In this document: positions 1 to 5,231 of the stretch, in pieces
Numbering within the stretch: the first letter of the stretch is position 1
Layout of the letters: the number at the start of each line of letters is the position of its first letter
Assembly: GCA_030731175.1 (NCBI GenBank)
Contig: JANQUM010000236.1
Span: 1 to 5,231, forward strand
Reading direction: 5' to 3'
Source of the DNA: Spirosomataceae bacterium
GTDB lineage: Bacteria; Bacteroidota; Bacteroidia; Cytophagales; Spirosomataceae
DNA: 5,231 nucleotides
Position numbers and translations under genes: made by a program
The notes under the pieces: generated by a model
Database searches by the model: none
What the model saw: the letters and a program-made list of their open reading frames with translations, nothing else
What the model was told of the DNA's origin: nothing

Positions 1-1
1 G

Positions 2-343
2 ATTACATACAATGTGGAGGATGCGGTAAAGGTTCATAAACTTAATCCAAACCTGATGATTTCTGTGACCGCTCGTTCTGAAAAAGAATACGAACGCCTC
101 GCAGCAGCCGGGATTCCTGATAATCGAATGGTGGCGTTTATCGGAACGCGTGAGCCCAACGCAGAATTTAATAAATTTTTGCACGAAAAATGTATCATTA
201 CAATTTTGGGAACATTAGGAAATTTGGATAAAATGGCGGCAAGTAAAGGAAATCAATTATATTCGAAGTGGTTTTCGGAGGGAGTCGATATTTTCTCAAC
301 GGACAGACCAACCGAAGCTAACCAAGCAATTAAATCGAAGTAA
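2..343 (+). CDS. Glycerophosphodiester phosphodiesterase family protein, C-terminal part (5' end outside window)
   Basis: This is the C-terminal 113 residues of a protein whose reading frame is open from base 2, so the true start lies to the left of the window. The GTG at 14 is internal and not a start. The segment reads as the last strands and helices of a GDPD TIM barrel. Seen are a strand with ISVTARS, a GIPDNRMVAFIGTRE stretch, a strand ending ILGTLGNLDK, and near the end VDIFSTDRPTEA, which matches the family's final 'DxxxTDRP' strand. GDPD enzymes hydrolyse glycerophosphodiesters to glycerol 3-phosphate and an alcohol. The N-terminal metal and catalytic residues (the family's HRG region) are not in view, so activity cannot be judged. 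Many Bacteroidota homologues are exported, but no signal is visible here. The stop is 30 bases before the next gene on the same strand, so co-transcription is plausible. The family call is fairly sure; the substrate is unknown. Confidence 0.84.
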   Translation: MTYNVEDAVKVHKLNPNLMISVTARSEKEYERLAAAGIPDNRMVAFIGTREPNAEFNKFLHEKCIITILGTLGNLDKMAASKGNQLYSKWFSEGVDIFSTDRPTEANQAIKSK

Positions 344-373
344 CAAAACAGAAAACCCTAATACATCATAATT

Positions 374-1669
374 ATGAAACTTTACGCTCTACTCTTAACA
401 GTTGCAACCTTTACAGCAACGGCTCAAAGCACGCTAAAACCCAAAATTGATGCGGAAACGAAAAGAATTAACGATAAAGTCATTGAGTGGCGACGCGATT
501 TTCACGAACACCCTGAACTTGGAAACGAAGAAGTCAGGACGGCGGGAATCGTTGCGAAACACCTCAGAGATTTAGGAATCGAAGTACAAGAAGGAATTGC
601 GGTAACGGGCGTTGTGGGCATTTTACGTGGAGGAAAGCCTGGTCCGGTTGTAGCTTTACGAGCAGACATGGATGCCTTACCCGTTAGTGAACGAGTAGAT
701 ATTCCTTTTAAATCAAACGTTACCACAACTTATAACGGTCAAGAAACTGGCGTGATGCACGCTTGTGGGCACGATAGCCACGTTGCTATTCTGATGGGTG
801 TTGCGGAAGTTTTAGCTTCGATGAAGGCAGACTTGAAAGGAACGGTAAAATTCTTCTTTCAACCCGCCGAAGAAGGCGTTTATGGAACGGATAAGCCGTT
901 CGGAGCAAATGCAATGATACTTGAAGGCTGCATGGAAAACCCGAAAGTTGACGCCGTTTTTGGTTTACATATCAATTCTCAAACGCCCGCCGGACATATT
1001 ACCTACCGTCCGGGAGCCACCATGGCGGCGGTTGATAACTTAAATATTACACTAAAAGGAAAGCAAACGCACGGTGCTTACCCGTGGTCTGGAAATGACC
1101 CGATTGTGGCAGCTTCTCAGATTGTGATGGGTTTACAAACCATCGTAAGTAGAAATGTGAGTTTGATTGAAAACCCTGCGGTTGTAACCGTCGGAGCAAT
1201 TCACGGCGGAATACGAAATAATATTATTTCGGAAGATTTGAAGATGATCGGAACAATCAGGACGCTTGGCGTTGAGCAGCGGGAATTGGTGCACCGCAGA
1301 ATTACTGAAATTGCCGAAGGTATTGGTAAAAGTGCCAATGTTGAAACAACGGTTTACATAGAAAGCGGTTATCCGGTAACATATAATGATCCAGAATTGA
1401 CTAAGAAGATGGTGTCATCTTTAAATGATGCCGCTGGCGAAGCCAATGTCAACGTCAAAAGTGCAGTTATGGGAGCGGAAGATTTTAGCTATTATCAGCA
1501 AAAAGCACCGGGTTTGTTCTTTTTCTTGGGAGGAATGGACCCTGATAAAAATCCAGATGATGTTGCCGCCCACCACACGCCAGATTTTTATTTAAACGAA
1601 TCAGGTTTTCACGTTGGTGTGAAAGCACTTTCTTACCTTGTGGTGGATTATTTTGAAATGGGGAAGTGA
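374..1669 (+). CDS. Exported M20D-type metallo-amidohydrolase (N-acyl amino acid / hippurate hydrolase-like)
   Basis: This 431-residue protein has the usual length and domain order of peptidase family M20, subfamily D, plus a signal peptide. Residues 1-17 form a short positively charged and hydrophobic leader ending A-T-A before Q18, a good signal peptidase I site, so the enzyme should act in the periplasm. Metal-site residues are recognisable: C131 and H133 in HACGHDSH, E166/E167 in QPAEEG (E166 the likely general base, E167 a ligand), H199 in GLHI, and H401 in HHTPDF. RADMDALP (96-103) and MGAEDF (366-371) are further family hallmarks. The middle segment, about 215-330, is the dimerisation or lid domain, with H233 in THGAYP. 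The family removes acyl groups from N-acylated amino acids or related amides; the substrate is not readable here. The ATG at 374 has an A/T-rich leader and no Shine-Dalgarno, normal for Bacteroidota. Distance to the upstream phosphodiesterase is 30 bases. No key residue appears missing. Confidence 0.93.
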   Translation: MKLYALLLTVATFTATAQSTLKPKIDAETKRINDKVIEWRRDFHEHPELGNEEVRTAGIVAKHLRDLGIEVQEGIAVTGVVGILRGGKPGPVVALRADMDALPVSERVDIPFKSNVTTTYNGQETGVMHACGHDSHVAILMGVAEVLASMKADLKGTVKFFFQPAEEGVYGTDKPFGANAMILEGCMENPKVDAVFGLHINSQTPAGHITYRPGATMAAVDNLNITLKGKQTHGAYPWSGNDPIVAASQIVMGLQTIVSRNVSLIENPAVVTVGAIHGGIRNNIISEDLKMIGTIRTLGVEQRELVHRRITEIAEGIGKSANVETTVYIESGYPVTYNDPELTKKMVSSLNDAAGEANVNVKSAVMGAEDFSYYQQKAPGLFFFLGGMDPDKNPDDVAAHHTPDFYLNESGFHVGVKALSYLVVDYFEMGK

Positions 1670-1789
1670 TGGAGTTTGGAATTAATAAGTGTTCAGCTAA
1701 GTAGTAAAAGTTGAAGGTTATCTGAGAATCTGAACCTAAAAACTTAAACACGACGAACAAAAAACAACAAACTCAAAAACTTACATAAA
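1670..1789. other. Intergenic spacer before the YciO-like gene, no clear signal
   Basis: These 120 bases separate two same-strand genes. They hold a TTTG at 1675-1678 but no matching Bacteroidota -7 element (TAnnTTTG) at the right distance, and a weak hairpin (5-bp arms AGGTT 1715-1719 and AACCT 1733-1737, 13-nt loop). The last 50 bases are strongly A-rich, typical of a leader in this phylum. The gap suggests that the downstream gene has its own promoter, but I cannot point to it. Confidence 0.4.
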
Positions 1790-2410
1790 GTGCCAGCAGA
1801 AATAATACATATCCACCCTGAAAACCCGCAACCTCGGTTTATTGAGCAAGTTGTGGAGGTACTCCGTGACGGCGGAATTGTGATTTATCCCACCGATACC
1901 GTTTACGCAATGGGTTGTGACATCAACCAAAATCGGGCAATTGAGCGGCTGTCAAAAATCAAGGGCGTAAAAGTCAAGAAAAACAATTTCTCCATTATTT
2001 GTAACGACTTGAGCGATATTGCAACATATGCAAAAGTGTCGAATCATGCGTTTAAAACAATGAAAAGTTACGTTCCGGGGCCTTTTACGTTCATTCTTCC
2101 CGCAACGAATGATTTGCCTAAATTGCTGCAAACCAATCGGAAGTCGATTGGAATCAGAGTTCCTGACCATCCAATTCCGTTAGAGATTGTAAGAATGTTG
2201 GGAAATCCGATTATTACAACTTCGGTTAAAGATGATATTGATGATATTATTGAGTACCCGAACGAGATTGATTTCATATACGAAATGAACAAACATCACG
2301 CCGATTTGATTATTGACGGCAGCTGGTGCGGCATGATTCCGTCAACGGTTGTGGACATGACAACGGACGATTTCGAGGTTATCCGAGCAGGATTGGGGGA
2401 GTTTGAGTAA
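1790..2410 (+). CDS. YciO-like protein of the Sua5/YciO/YrdC (threonylcarbamoyl-AMP synthase fold) family
   Basis: The protein is 206 residues, a single YrdC-fold domain without the extra Sua5 domain. Family signatures are YPTDTVYAMG (33-42), YVPGPFTFILP (94-104), SIGIRVPDHP (119-128) and PSTVVDM (184-190). Residues 65-123 resemble what I recall of E. coli YciO (NNFSIICNDLS, YVPGPFTFIL, SIGIRVP) more than TsaC. The KxR signature expected of TsaC/Sua5 reads K58-G-V60, and the SxN signature reads S145-V-K147, so the substrate-binding tetrad is only half kept. TsaC/Sua5 make threonylcarbamoyl-AMP for tRNA t6A. YciO-type members are doubtful for that role, so automatic naming as threonylcarbamoyl-AMP synthase could mislead. 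The start is GTG at 1790: the frame is open back only to a TAA at 1745 and no ATG lies between. The stop at 2408-2410 abuts the stop of the opposing gene. Confidence 0.9.
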   Translation: MPAEIIHIHPENPQPRFIEQVVEVLRDGGIVIYPTDTVYAMGCDINQNRAIERLSKIKGVKVKKNNFSIICNDLSDIATYAKVSNHAFKTMKSYVPGPFTFILPATNDLPKLLQTNRKSIGIRVPDHPIPLEIVRMLGNPIITTSVKDDIDDIIEYPNEIDFIYEMNKHHADLIIDGSWCGMIPSTVVDMTTDDFEVIRAGLGEFE

Positions 2411-3307
2411 TTAATCGTTGAACCCGTATTTGTAGTCTTCGGGCATTTTATGCTTCCAGCGGCGGTGCGTCCAAAGCCACATTTCGGGGCGTGATTTAAT
2501 ATCCTTTTCAAGCATTTCAGCATGACGTTGCATGATAAATCCTTCGGGTTCTTCTTGCGGCGTCATTGTTATTAATTCGTAGTCCATTTGATAAAAACCG
2601 CGGCTATGCTTTATCATTCGTCCGAAATAAACCGGAATGTTTTTCTGCTTCGCAATTTTCTCCGTTCCGTTAAAAAATGAGGTATCTTGATTAAGGAATT
2701 TTACCCAATATGATTTCTTTGGCGGAGCTGCCTGATCATTCGCTAAACCCAGCATATAAGGCGTTTCGGGAAGCGATTCTAACACTTTACGTGTTTTGGT
2801 TGTGTGAAAAAGCGTTACTCCCAACTTTTCACGGCTTCTTGTGAACAATTTATCAAAATACGGATTTGTGAATTTTCGGTAAGGAACAAAAACCGCATGG
2901 TTTGTGGCGGTTGGAATTGCCGAACAGCCCCATTCGTAATTTCCGTAGTGTCCAACGGTAAGAATTACGTTTTTGCCAGCGTTGAATAAATCTACCAAGA
3001 CCAAATCTTTATCGGTTAAGACCCGTTTACTGAGTTCTTTCTTAGAAATTGTAAACCCTTTGATTATTTCTACGAAAAGGTCAGAGATGTGATGGTAGAA
3101 ATCCACTTCAATTTTTAGTCTTTCTGCCTCGGTTTTCTCAGGAAATGAATTTTTCAGGTTTTCAGCGACTACTTTTTTTCGATAACCGATTACTTTGTAC
3201 AGAAGCGGGTAAATGAGGTAGTCTGAAACGAAGTAAAGTACTTTCATCGGTAAAATCGAGAAAAAGTACAGCAGCGGAAGTAATAGATAGTAGGAGAGTG
3301 CGGCCAT
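2411..3307 (-). CDS. LpxL/HtrB-like lysophospholipid (lipid A-type) acyltransferase
   Basis: The 298-residue protein has the normal length and layout of the lipid A biosynthesis acyltransferase family. A hydrophobic N-terminus (about 4-40) serves as inner-membrane anchor. The catalytic HxxxxE box is H120-YGNY-E125 in VGHYGNYEWG. Then come a basic acceptor or ACP-binding stretch YRKFTNPYFDKLF (143-155), ANDQ (189-192), and the characteristic tail WLWTHRRWK (277-285). The family moves an acyl chain from acyl-ACP to lipid A precursors or other lysolipids on the cytoplasmic face of the inner membrane. The exact acceptor cannot be told from sequence. In the operon it is the second gene: its ATG (3307-3305) shares base 3307 with the TAA of the nucleotidyltransferase (TAATG), which suggests translational coupling. 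Its stop (2413-2411) directly abuts the stop of the YciO-like gene on the other strand. Confidence 0.91.
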   Translation of the reverse strand: MAALSYYLLLPLLYFFSILPMKVLYFVSDYLIYPLLYKVIGYRKKVVAENLKNSFPEKTEAERLKIEVDFYHHISDLFVEIIKGFTISKKELSKRVLTDKDLVLVDLFNAGKNVILTVGHYGNYEWGCSAIPTATNHAVFVPYRKFTNPYFDKLFTRSREKLGVTLFHTTKTRKVLESLPETPYMLGLANDQAAPPKKSYWVKFLNQDTSFFNGTEKIAKQKNIPVYFGRMIKHSRGFYQMDYELITMTPQEEPEGFIMQRHAEMLEKDIKSRPEMWLWTHRRWKHKMPEDYKYGFND

Positions 3308-3909
3308 TAATTCGAGTTGGTTTGGCTTGCGAGGTATTTTCGCAAATCGGTTGGGGTATCGAGGTCGATATTTCCGTTCGGAAAGTCAACCCACGCGGTT
3401 TCGGTTTTATGTTTCAGAATCACACTTTTTGCTCCTTCGGCGTCGTCTAATTCGAGAATATCGGTTAATATATCCCGTTTAAAAAGAGCCGGAATTCCGC
3501 CCGATTCACCATATCTGCAAGCTACGATTTTTACCGATTCGTCCGCTGCTTTTTCGATTAATTCATTGATAAGCGAAGTGGTCACAAATGGCATGTCAAC
3601 CGTTAAAACAATTACTGCTTCAAAGTTTTTTTCAACCATAAAAGCACCTACCAAGCCCATTTTGATGCTTGTTCCCATACCTTTTTCCCAGTTGGGATTA
3701 TCAATCAAGGTTACGGGCATTGGTTCAAGCTCAGAAACGAAAGCGGATTTATTTGCCCCCACGACCACTGTGATTGGGTAGCATTTTGTTTCTAAAGCAG
3801 TATCAATAACGGTTTTGATGAGTGATTTTCCATTTATTTCGAGTGCCTGTTTTGGTACGCCCATTCGGCTCGACTTTCCAGCCGCCAATATTATGATAGC
3901 TACGTTCAT
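3307..3909 (-). CDS. MocA/MobA-like nucleotidyltransferase (GT-A-type NTP transferase)
   Basis: The 200-residue protein is a typical single-domain NTP transferase. The N-terminal nucleotide-binding signature LAAGKSSRMGVPKQAL lies at 8-23, with G11, R15 and K20 as expected phosphate and base contacts. VVVGAN is at 48-53, NPNWEKGMGTSI at 71-82 is the usual MocA-type motif, and LTVDMP (102-107) carries the Mg-binding D105. GGIPALF (137-143), DAEGAKSVI (156-164) and NIDLDTPTDL (180-189) complete the MocA layout. Relatives transfer CMP or GMP onto molybdopterin, using CTP or GTP. No other molybdenum-cofactor gene is visible here, so the acceptor is open. The ATG at 3909 follows an A-rich stretch (AAGTAAATAA). 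It is the first gene of a two-gene unit with the acyltransferase, overlapping it by one base, and is divergent from the vWA lipoprotein. I am sure of the fold family, less so of the reaction. Confidence 0.86.
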   Translation of the reverse strand: MNVAIIILAAGKSSRMGVPKQALEINGKSLIKTVIDTALETKCYPITVVVGANKSAFVSELEPMPVTLIDNPNWEKGMGTSIKMGLVGAFMVEKNFEAVIVLTVDMPFVTTSLINELIEKAADESVKIVACRYGESGGIPALFKRDILTDILELDDAEGAKSVILKHKTETAWVDFPNGNIDLDTPTDLRKYLASQTNSN

Positions 3910-3927
3910 TTATTTACTTTTGTGTTT

Positions 3928-3941
3928 GTATTTAAAAATAC
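3928..3941. repeat. Perfect short palindrome, possible operator
   Basis: GTATTT and AAATAC form perfect 6-bp arms around a 2-base centre. It begins 19 bases upstream of the nucleotidyltransferase start. It could be an operator half-site pair or simply an effect of AT-rich composition; function is inference. Confidence 0.35.
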
Positions 3942-3971
3942 AGCTTAAGATAAGATTATGATCAATTGTTC

Positions 3972-3993
3972 GTTTAAAAATCGTATTTTAAAC
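3972..3993. repeat. Perfect inverted repeat with 8-bp arms in the divergent promoter region
   Basis: GTTTAAAA (3972-3979) and TTTTAAAC (3986-3993) are exact reverse complements around the 6-base spacer ATCGTA. The 22-base size and the position between two divergent genes suit a dimeric regulator's operator. The arms are nearly all A/T, so chance is a real alternative, and no regulator gene is nearby. It overlaps the loose + strand -7 candidate at 3984-3991. Confidence 0.45.
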
Positions 3994-4049
3994 AAGCAAC
4001 TTCACTTCTTAACTGCAAGTTTCTCGTGCTTTCAATAAATAAAAATTCT

Positions 4050-5057
4050 ATGAAAAAGTTCAGCTTTTTAGGCGTTCTTACGCTTTTTATTCTCGTTACA
4101 TCTTGTAACGGCGGCAAAGATCCGTCTCCGGATACGCAGTCATTCGAAATATTTTTAGATTTTTGGAATACTACCGGACGATCTCCCGAAGTACGTTTTG
4201 ACGAACTAAAAACTTCGCGTGAAATTAAAATCGACTTCTCAAAAACCTTTGGCGGGCAAGCCGTAGGGAGTAATTTTACGAATGTTATAATTGATAATTT
4301 CAGGATTATCGATCAAAATTCTAACAACTATAATATCGAAAAAATCACCGCATTTGAATTTCGTGACAATATAAATGACTGGAAAGAAGACGTTGAGTTT
4401 ACGATGGATTTTGGTCAGTCAGACGACATTAGCGTTGTGTTGGTTTTAGATCGAAGCGAATCTTTGGGAGCTGATTTTAAAAATGTCCAGACTTACGCTA
4501 CAAACTTCGTTGACAAGATTTTTGCCGAACGTAAAAGCGTGAAAATGGGCGTTGTAGATTTTGCTGATGATATTAACAGCTTCCCTATTACTGCAAATAG
4601 TTCTTCCGTTAAAACATATATCAATGGTTTGCAACAAGGGCGTTTTACGACGTTGTACGAGGCGATGGATATCGGAATTGATATGTTGCAAGACGATGAT
4701 GCACAAAGTAAGGTGCTGATTGTTTTCACAGACGGAACGGATAATAACTCAAAATTCAGCATCACGCCTGACTTTTTGCTGAATAAAATTAGGGGTGATA
4801 ACAACACTTATAAAATCAGCACCTTTACTATTGGTTTGGAAGGTAAAGGCGGAATAGATAAAGTGGCTTTGCAGAAACTGGTTGCTAATGGTGGTGTGTC
4901 AGAATTTCCACAAAACGTCACCCAATTGCAGCAAGTTTTTGAGAAGTTCAGCAAGGTTATTTCTAATGTTTACAACCTTACGTACACTAGAAATCAACAA
5001 GCAATTCCTCGAAATCAGCCCGCAAAATTGAAGTTTGTTATTCAAACTACGAGGTAA
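4050..5057 (+). CDS. vWA-domain lipoprotein with intact MIDAS
   Basis: This is a 335-residue lipoprotein when started at the ATG at 4050. The frame extends back to a GTG at 4026, but that would put eight polar residues before a textbook lipoprotein signal: MKK, hydrophobic 4-17, lipobox V16-T-S-C19. C19 would be lipidated after signal peptidase II cleavage. The sequence after it (NGGKDPSPD) has the K-D character of Bacteroidota surface-export signals, only partly matching. Residues about 30-125 form a beta-rich N-terminal region I do not recognise. Residues about 127-305 are a von Willebrand A domain. The metal-ion-dependent adhesion site is complete: DRSES (D134, S136, S138), a threonine at T200/T201 in RFTTLYEA, and D228 in VFTDGTDN. 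The tail 306-335 returns to a beta-type sequence. Such domains bind protein ligands through Mg2+. The ligand is unknown and no AAA/MoxR partner is next door. The 3' end overlaps the opposing YhhN gene by 11 bases. Confidence 0.88.
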   Translation: MKKFSFLGVLTLFILVTSCNGGKDPSPDTQSFEIFLDFWNTTGRSPEVRFDELKTSREIKIDFSKTFGGQAVGSNFTNVIIDNFRIIDQNSNNYNIEKITAFEFRDNINDWKEDVEFTMDFGQSDDISVVLVLDRSESLGADFKNVQTYATNFVDKIFAERKSVKMGVVDFADDINSFPITANSSSVKTYINGLQQGRFTTLYEAMDIGIDMLQDDDAQSKVLIVFTDGTDNNSKFSITPDFLLNKIRGDNNTYKISTFTIGLEGKGGIDKVALQKLVANGGVSEFPQNVTQLQQVFEKFSKVISNVYNLTYTRNQQAIPRNQPAKLKFVIQTTR

Positions 5058-5231
5058 TACTTTTATCTTGGAAAACTGCAAGATAACCCTTCGTTATCAG
5101 AAACTGACCTATGCCGTAAGTGCTCATTATCAGTAACGTAGGGTAGGGAATGGGTGTCGTGAATTTATTTACCGCGATAAGCGAATCTGAGATAATAAAC
5201 AAAATAGCACCGATTGAAAGCGAGTAAATAG
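5047..5231 (-). CDS. YhhN/TMEM86-family membrane protein (lysoplasmalogenase-like), C-terminal part (5' end outside window)
   Basis: The minus-strand frame read from 5229 is open for 60 codons to a TAG at 5049-5047; the start lies beyond the right edge. The translation opens with YSLSIGAILFIISDSLIAVNKF, which matches the family hallmark G-A-x-x-F-x-x-S-D-x-x-L-A. D15 of the visible part is the conserved, probably functional Asp. A second membrane helix follows (about 31-50), containing LLIMSTYGIGQFLI, which corresponds to the family's last segment 'LVM-TY-AQ-LI'. The short tail is AVFQDKSITS. The family is polytopic in the membrane, and animal and some bacterial members hydrolyse the vinyl-ether bond of lysoplasmalogens. 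The activity of Bacteroidota members is not certain. The gene converges on the vWA lipoprotein gene and its last 11 bases overlap that coding sequence. The call rests on two helices only. Confidence 0.8.
   Translation of the reverse strand, partial: IYSLSIGAILFIISDSLIAVNKFTTPIPYPTLLIMSTYGIGQFLITKGYLAVFQDKSITS
5063..5098. terminator. Two overlapping hairpins at the convergent gene end, possible bidirectional terminator
   Basis: TTATCTTG (5063-5070) and CAAGATAA (5079-5086) form a perfect 8-bp stem with an 8-nt loop. GATAAC (5082-5087) and GTTATC (5093-5098) form a perfect 6-bp stem with a 5-nt loop. They share 5082-5086, so only one can form at a time. The first begins 5 bases after the vWA stop, the right place for a terminator, but no T-tract follows on either strand, and the sequence also encodes the YhhN C-terminus. 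Terminator function is inference. Confidence 0.32.

Larger units (their letters stand above)
3910..4049. promoter_or_regulatory. Divergent intergenic region with promoters for both flanking genes (positions not resolved)
   Basis: These 140 bases lie between the minus-strand nucleotidyltransferase start and the ATG of the vWA lipoprotein, so promoters for both directions should be here. The region is very AT-rich. On the + strand TACTTTTG at 3915-3922 fits the Bacteroidota -7 consensus TAnnTTTG, but has no TTTG at the correct upstream distance. A looser candidate is TTG at 3966-3968 followed by TATTTTAA at 3984-3991, with short spacing. On the minus strand I see no good match. Two perfect inverted repeats, listed separately, sit in this gap. 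Confidence 0.5.

Noticed and set aside
1715..1737. Hairpin AGGTT/AACCT and the direct repeat ATCTGA-GA-ATCTGA in the spacer before the YciO-like gene
   Set aside because: The stem is only 5 bp with a 13-nt loop and no T-tract; the repeat is too short to separate from chance.
1485..1760. 91-codon minus-strand frame running from the intergenic spacer into the amidohydrolase gene
   Set aside because: Two thirds lie antisense to the conserved M20 C-terminus, and the translation is low in recognisable structure.
3317..3781. 154-codon open frame on the + strand opposite the nucleotidyltransferase
   Set aside because: It is wholly antisense to a gene with clear catalytic motifs; its translation shows no domain and looks like a composition shadow.
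4493..4807. 104-codon minus-strand frame opposite the vWA domain
   Set aside because: It is antisense to the MIDAS-bearing region, has no independent start context, and its translation is serine/leucine-rich without motifs.
5094..5137. Near-identical TTATCAGAAAC (5094-5104) and TTATCAGTAAC (5127-5137)
   Set aside because: Both lie within YhhN coding sequence and encode different residues in conserved positions; most likely coincidence.
1..5231. Defence system, mobile element, CRISPR array, tRNA or riboswitch
   Set aside because: I saw no transposase, recombinase, nuclease, toxin-antitoxin pair, regularly spaced repeats, tRNA cloverleaf or known aptamer core; gaps between genes are all under 150 bases and the content is housekeeping in character.

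Overview
The window looks like ordinary chromosomal DNA from a member of the Bacteroidota (flavobacterial or cytophagal type; I cannot place it more finely). Four things point there. The DNA is AT-rich. The gene starts are preceded by A-rich leaders with no recognisable Shine-Dalgarno sequence. The two exported proteins have short lysine-led signal sequences, one of them a lipoprotein signal. The best-fitting protein variants (exported M20D amidohydrolase, YciO-like protein, single-domain LpxL-like acyltransferase, YhhN protein, vWA lipoprotein) are all common in that phylum. I see no mobile element, RNA gene, CRISPR array or integration scar.

Layout from left to right: (1) the 3' end of a glycerophosphodiester phosphodiesterase gene on the + strand, cut by the window edge; (2) 30 bases later, an exported M20D-type metallo-amidohydrolase, + strand; (3) after a 120-base gap, a GTG-started Sua5/YciO/YrdC-fold protein of the YciO type, + strand; (4) directly abutting it tail to tail with no spacer, a minus-strand two-gene operon. 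The operon's first gene (right-hand) is a MocA/MobA-like nucleotidyltransferase and its second an LpxL/HtrB-like acyltransferase, joined by a TAATG stop/start overlap. (5) A divergent intergenic region of about 140 bases holds two short perfect AT-rich inverted repeats. (6) A + strand vWA-domain lipoprotein with an intact MIDAS. (7) The 3' end of a minus-strand YhhN/TMEM86-family membrane protein, cut by the right edge and overlapping the vWA gene tail to tail by 11 bases.

The genes do not form one obvious pathway. Three (glycerophosphodiesterase, acyltransferase, YhhN/lysoplasmalogenase family) touch lipid or envelope metabolism, but they lie in different transcription units, so any joint role is inference. 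The strongest functional linkage is the overlapping nucleotidyltransferase-acyltransferase pair. I found no convincing undescribed multi-gene system. The points most worth a second look are that gene pair, the loss of the KxR/SxN signature in the YciO-like protein, the orphan vWA lipoprotein, and the inverted repeats in the divergent promoter region.
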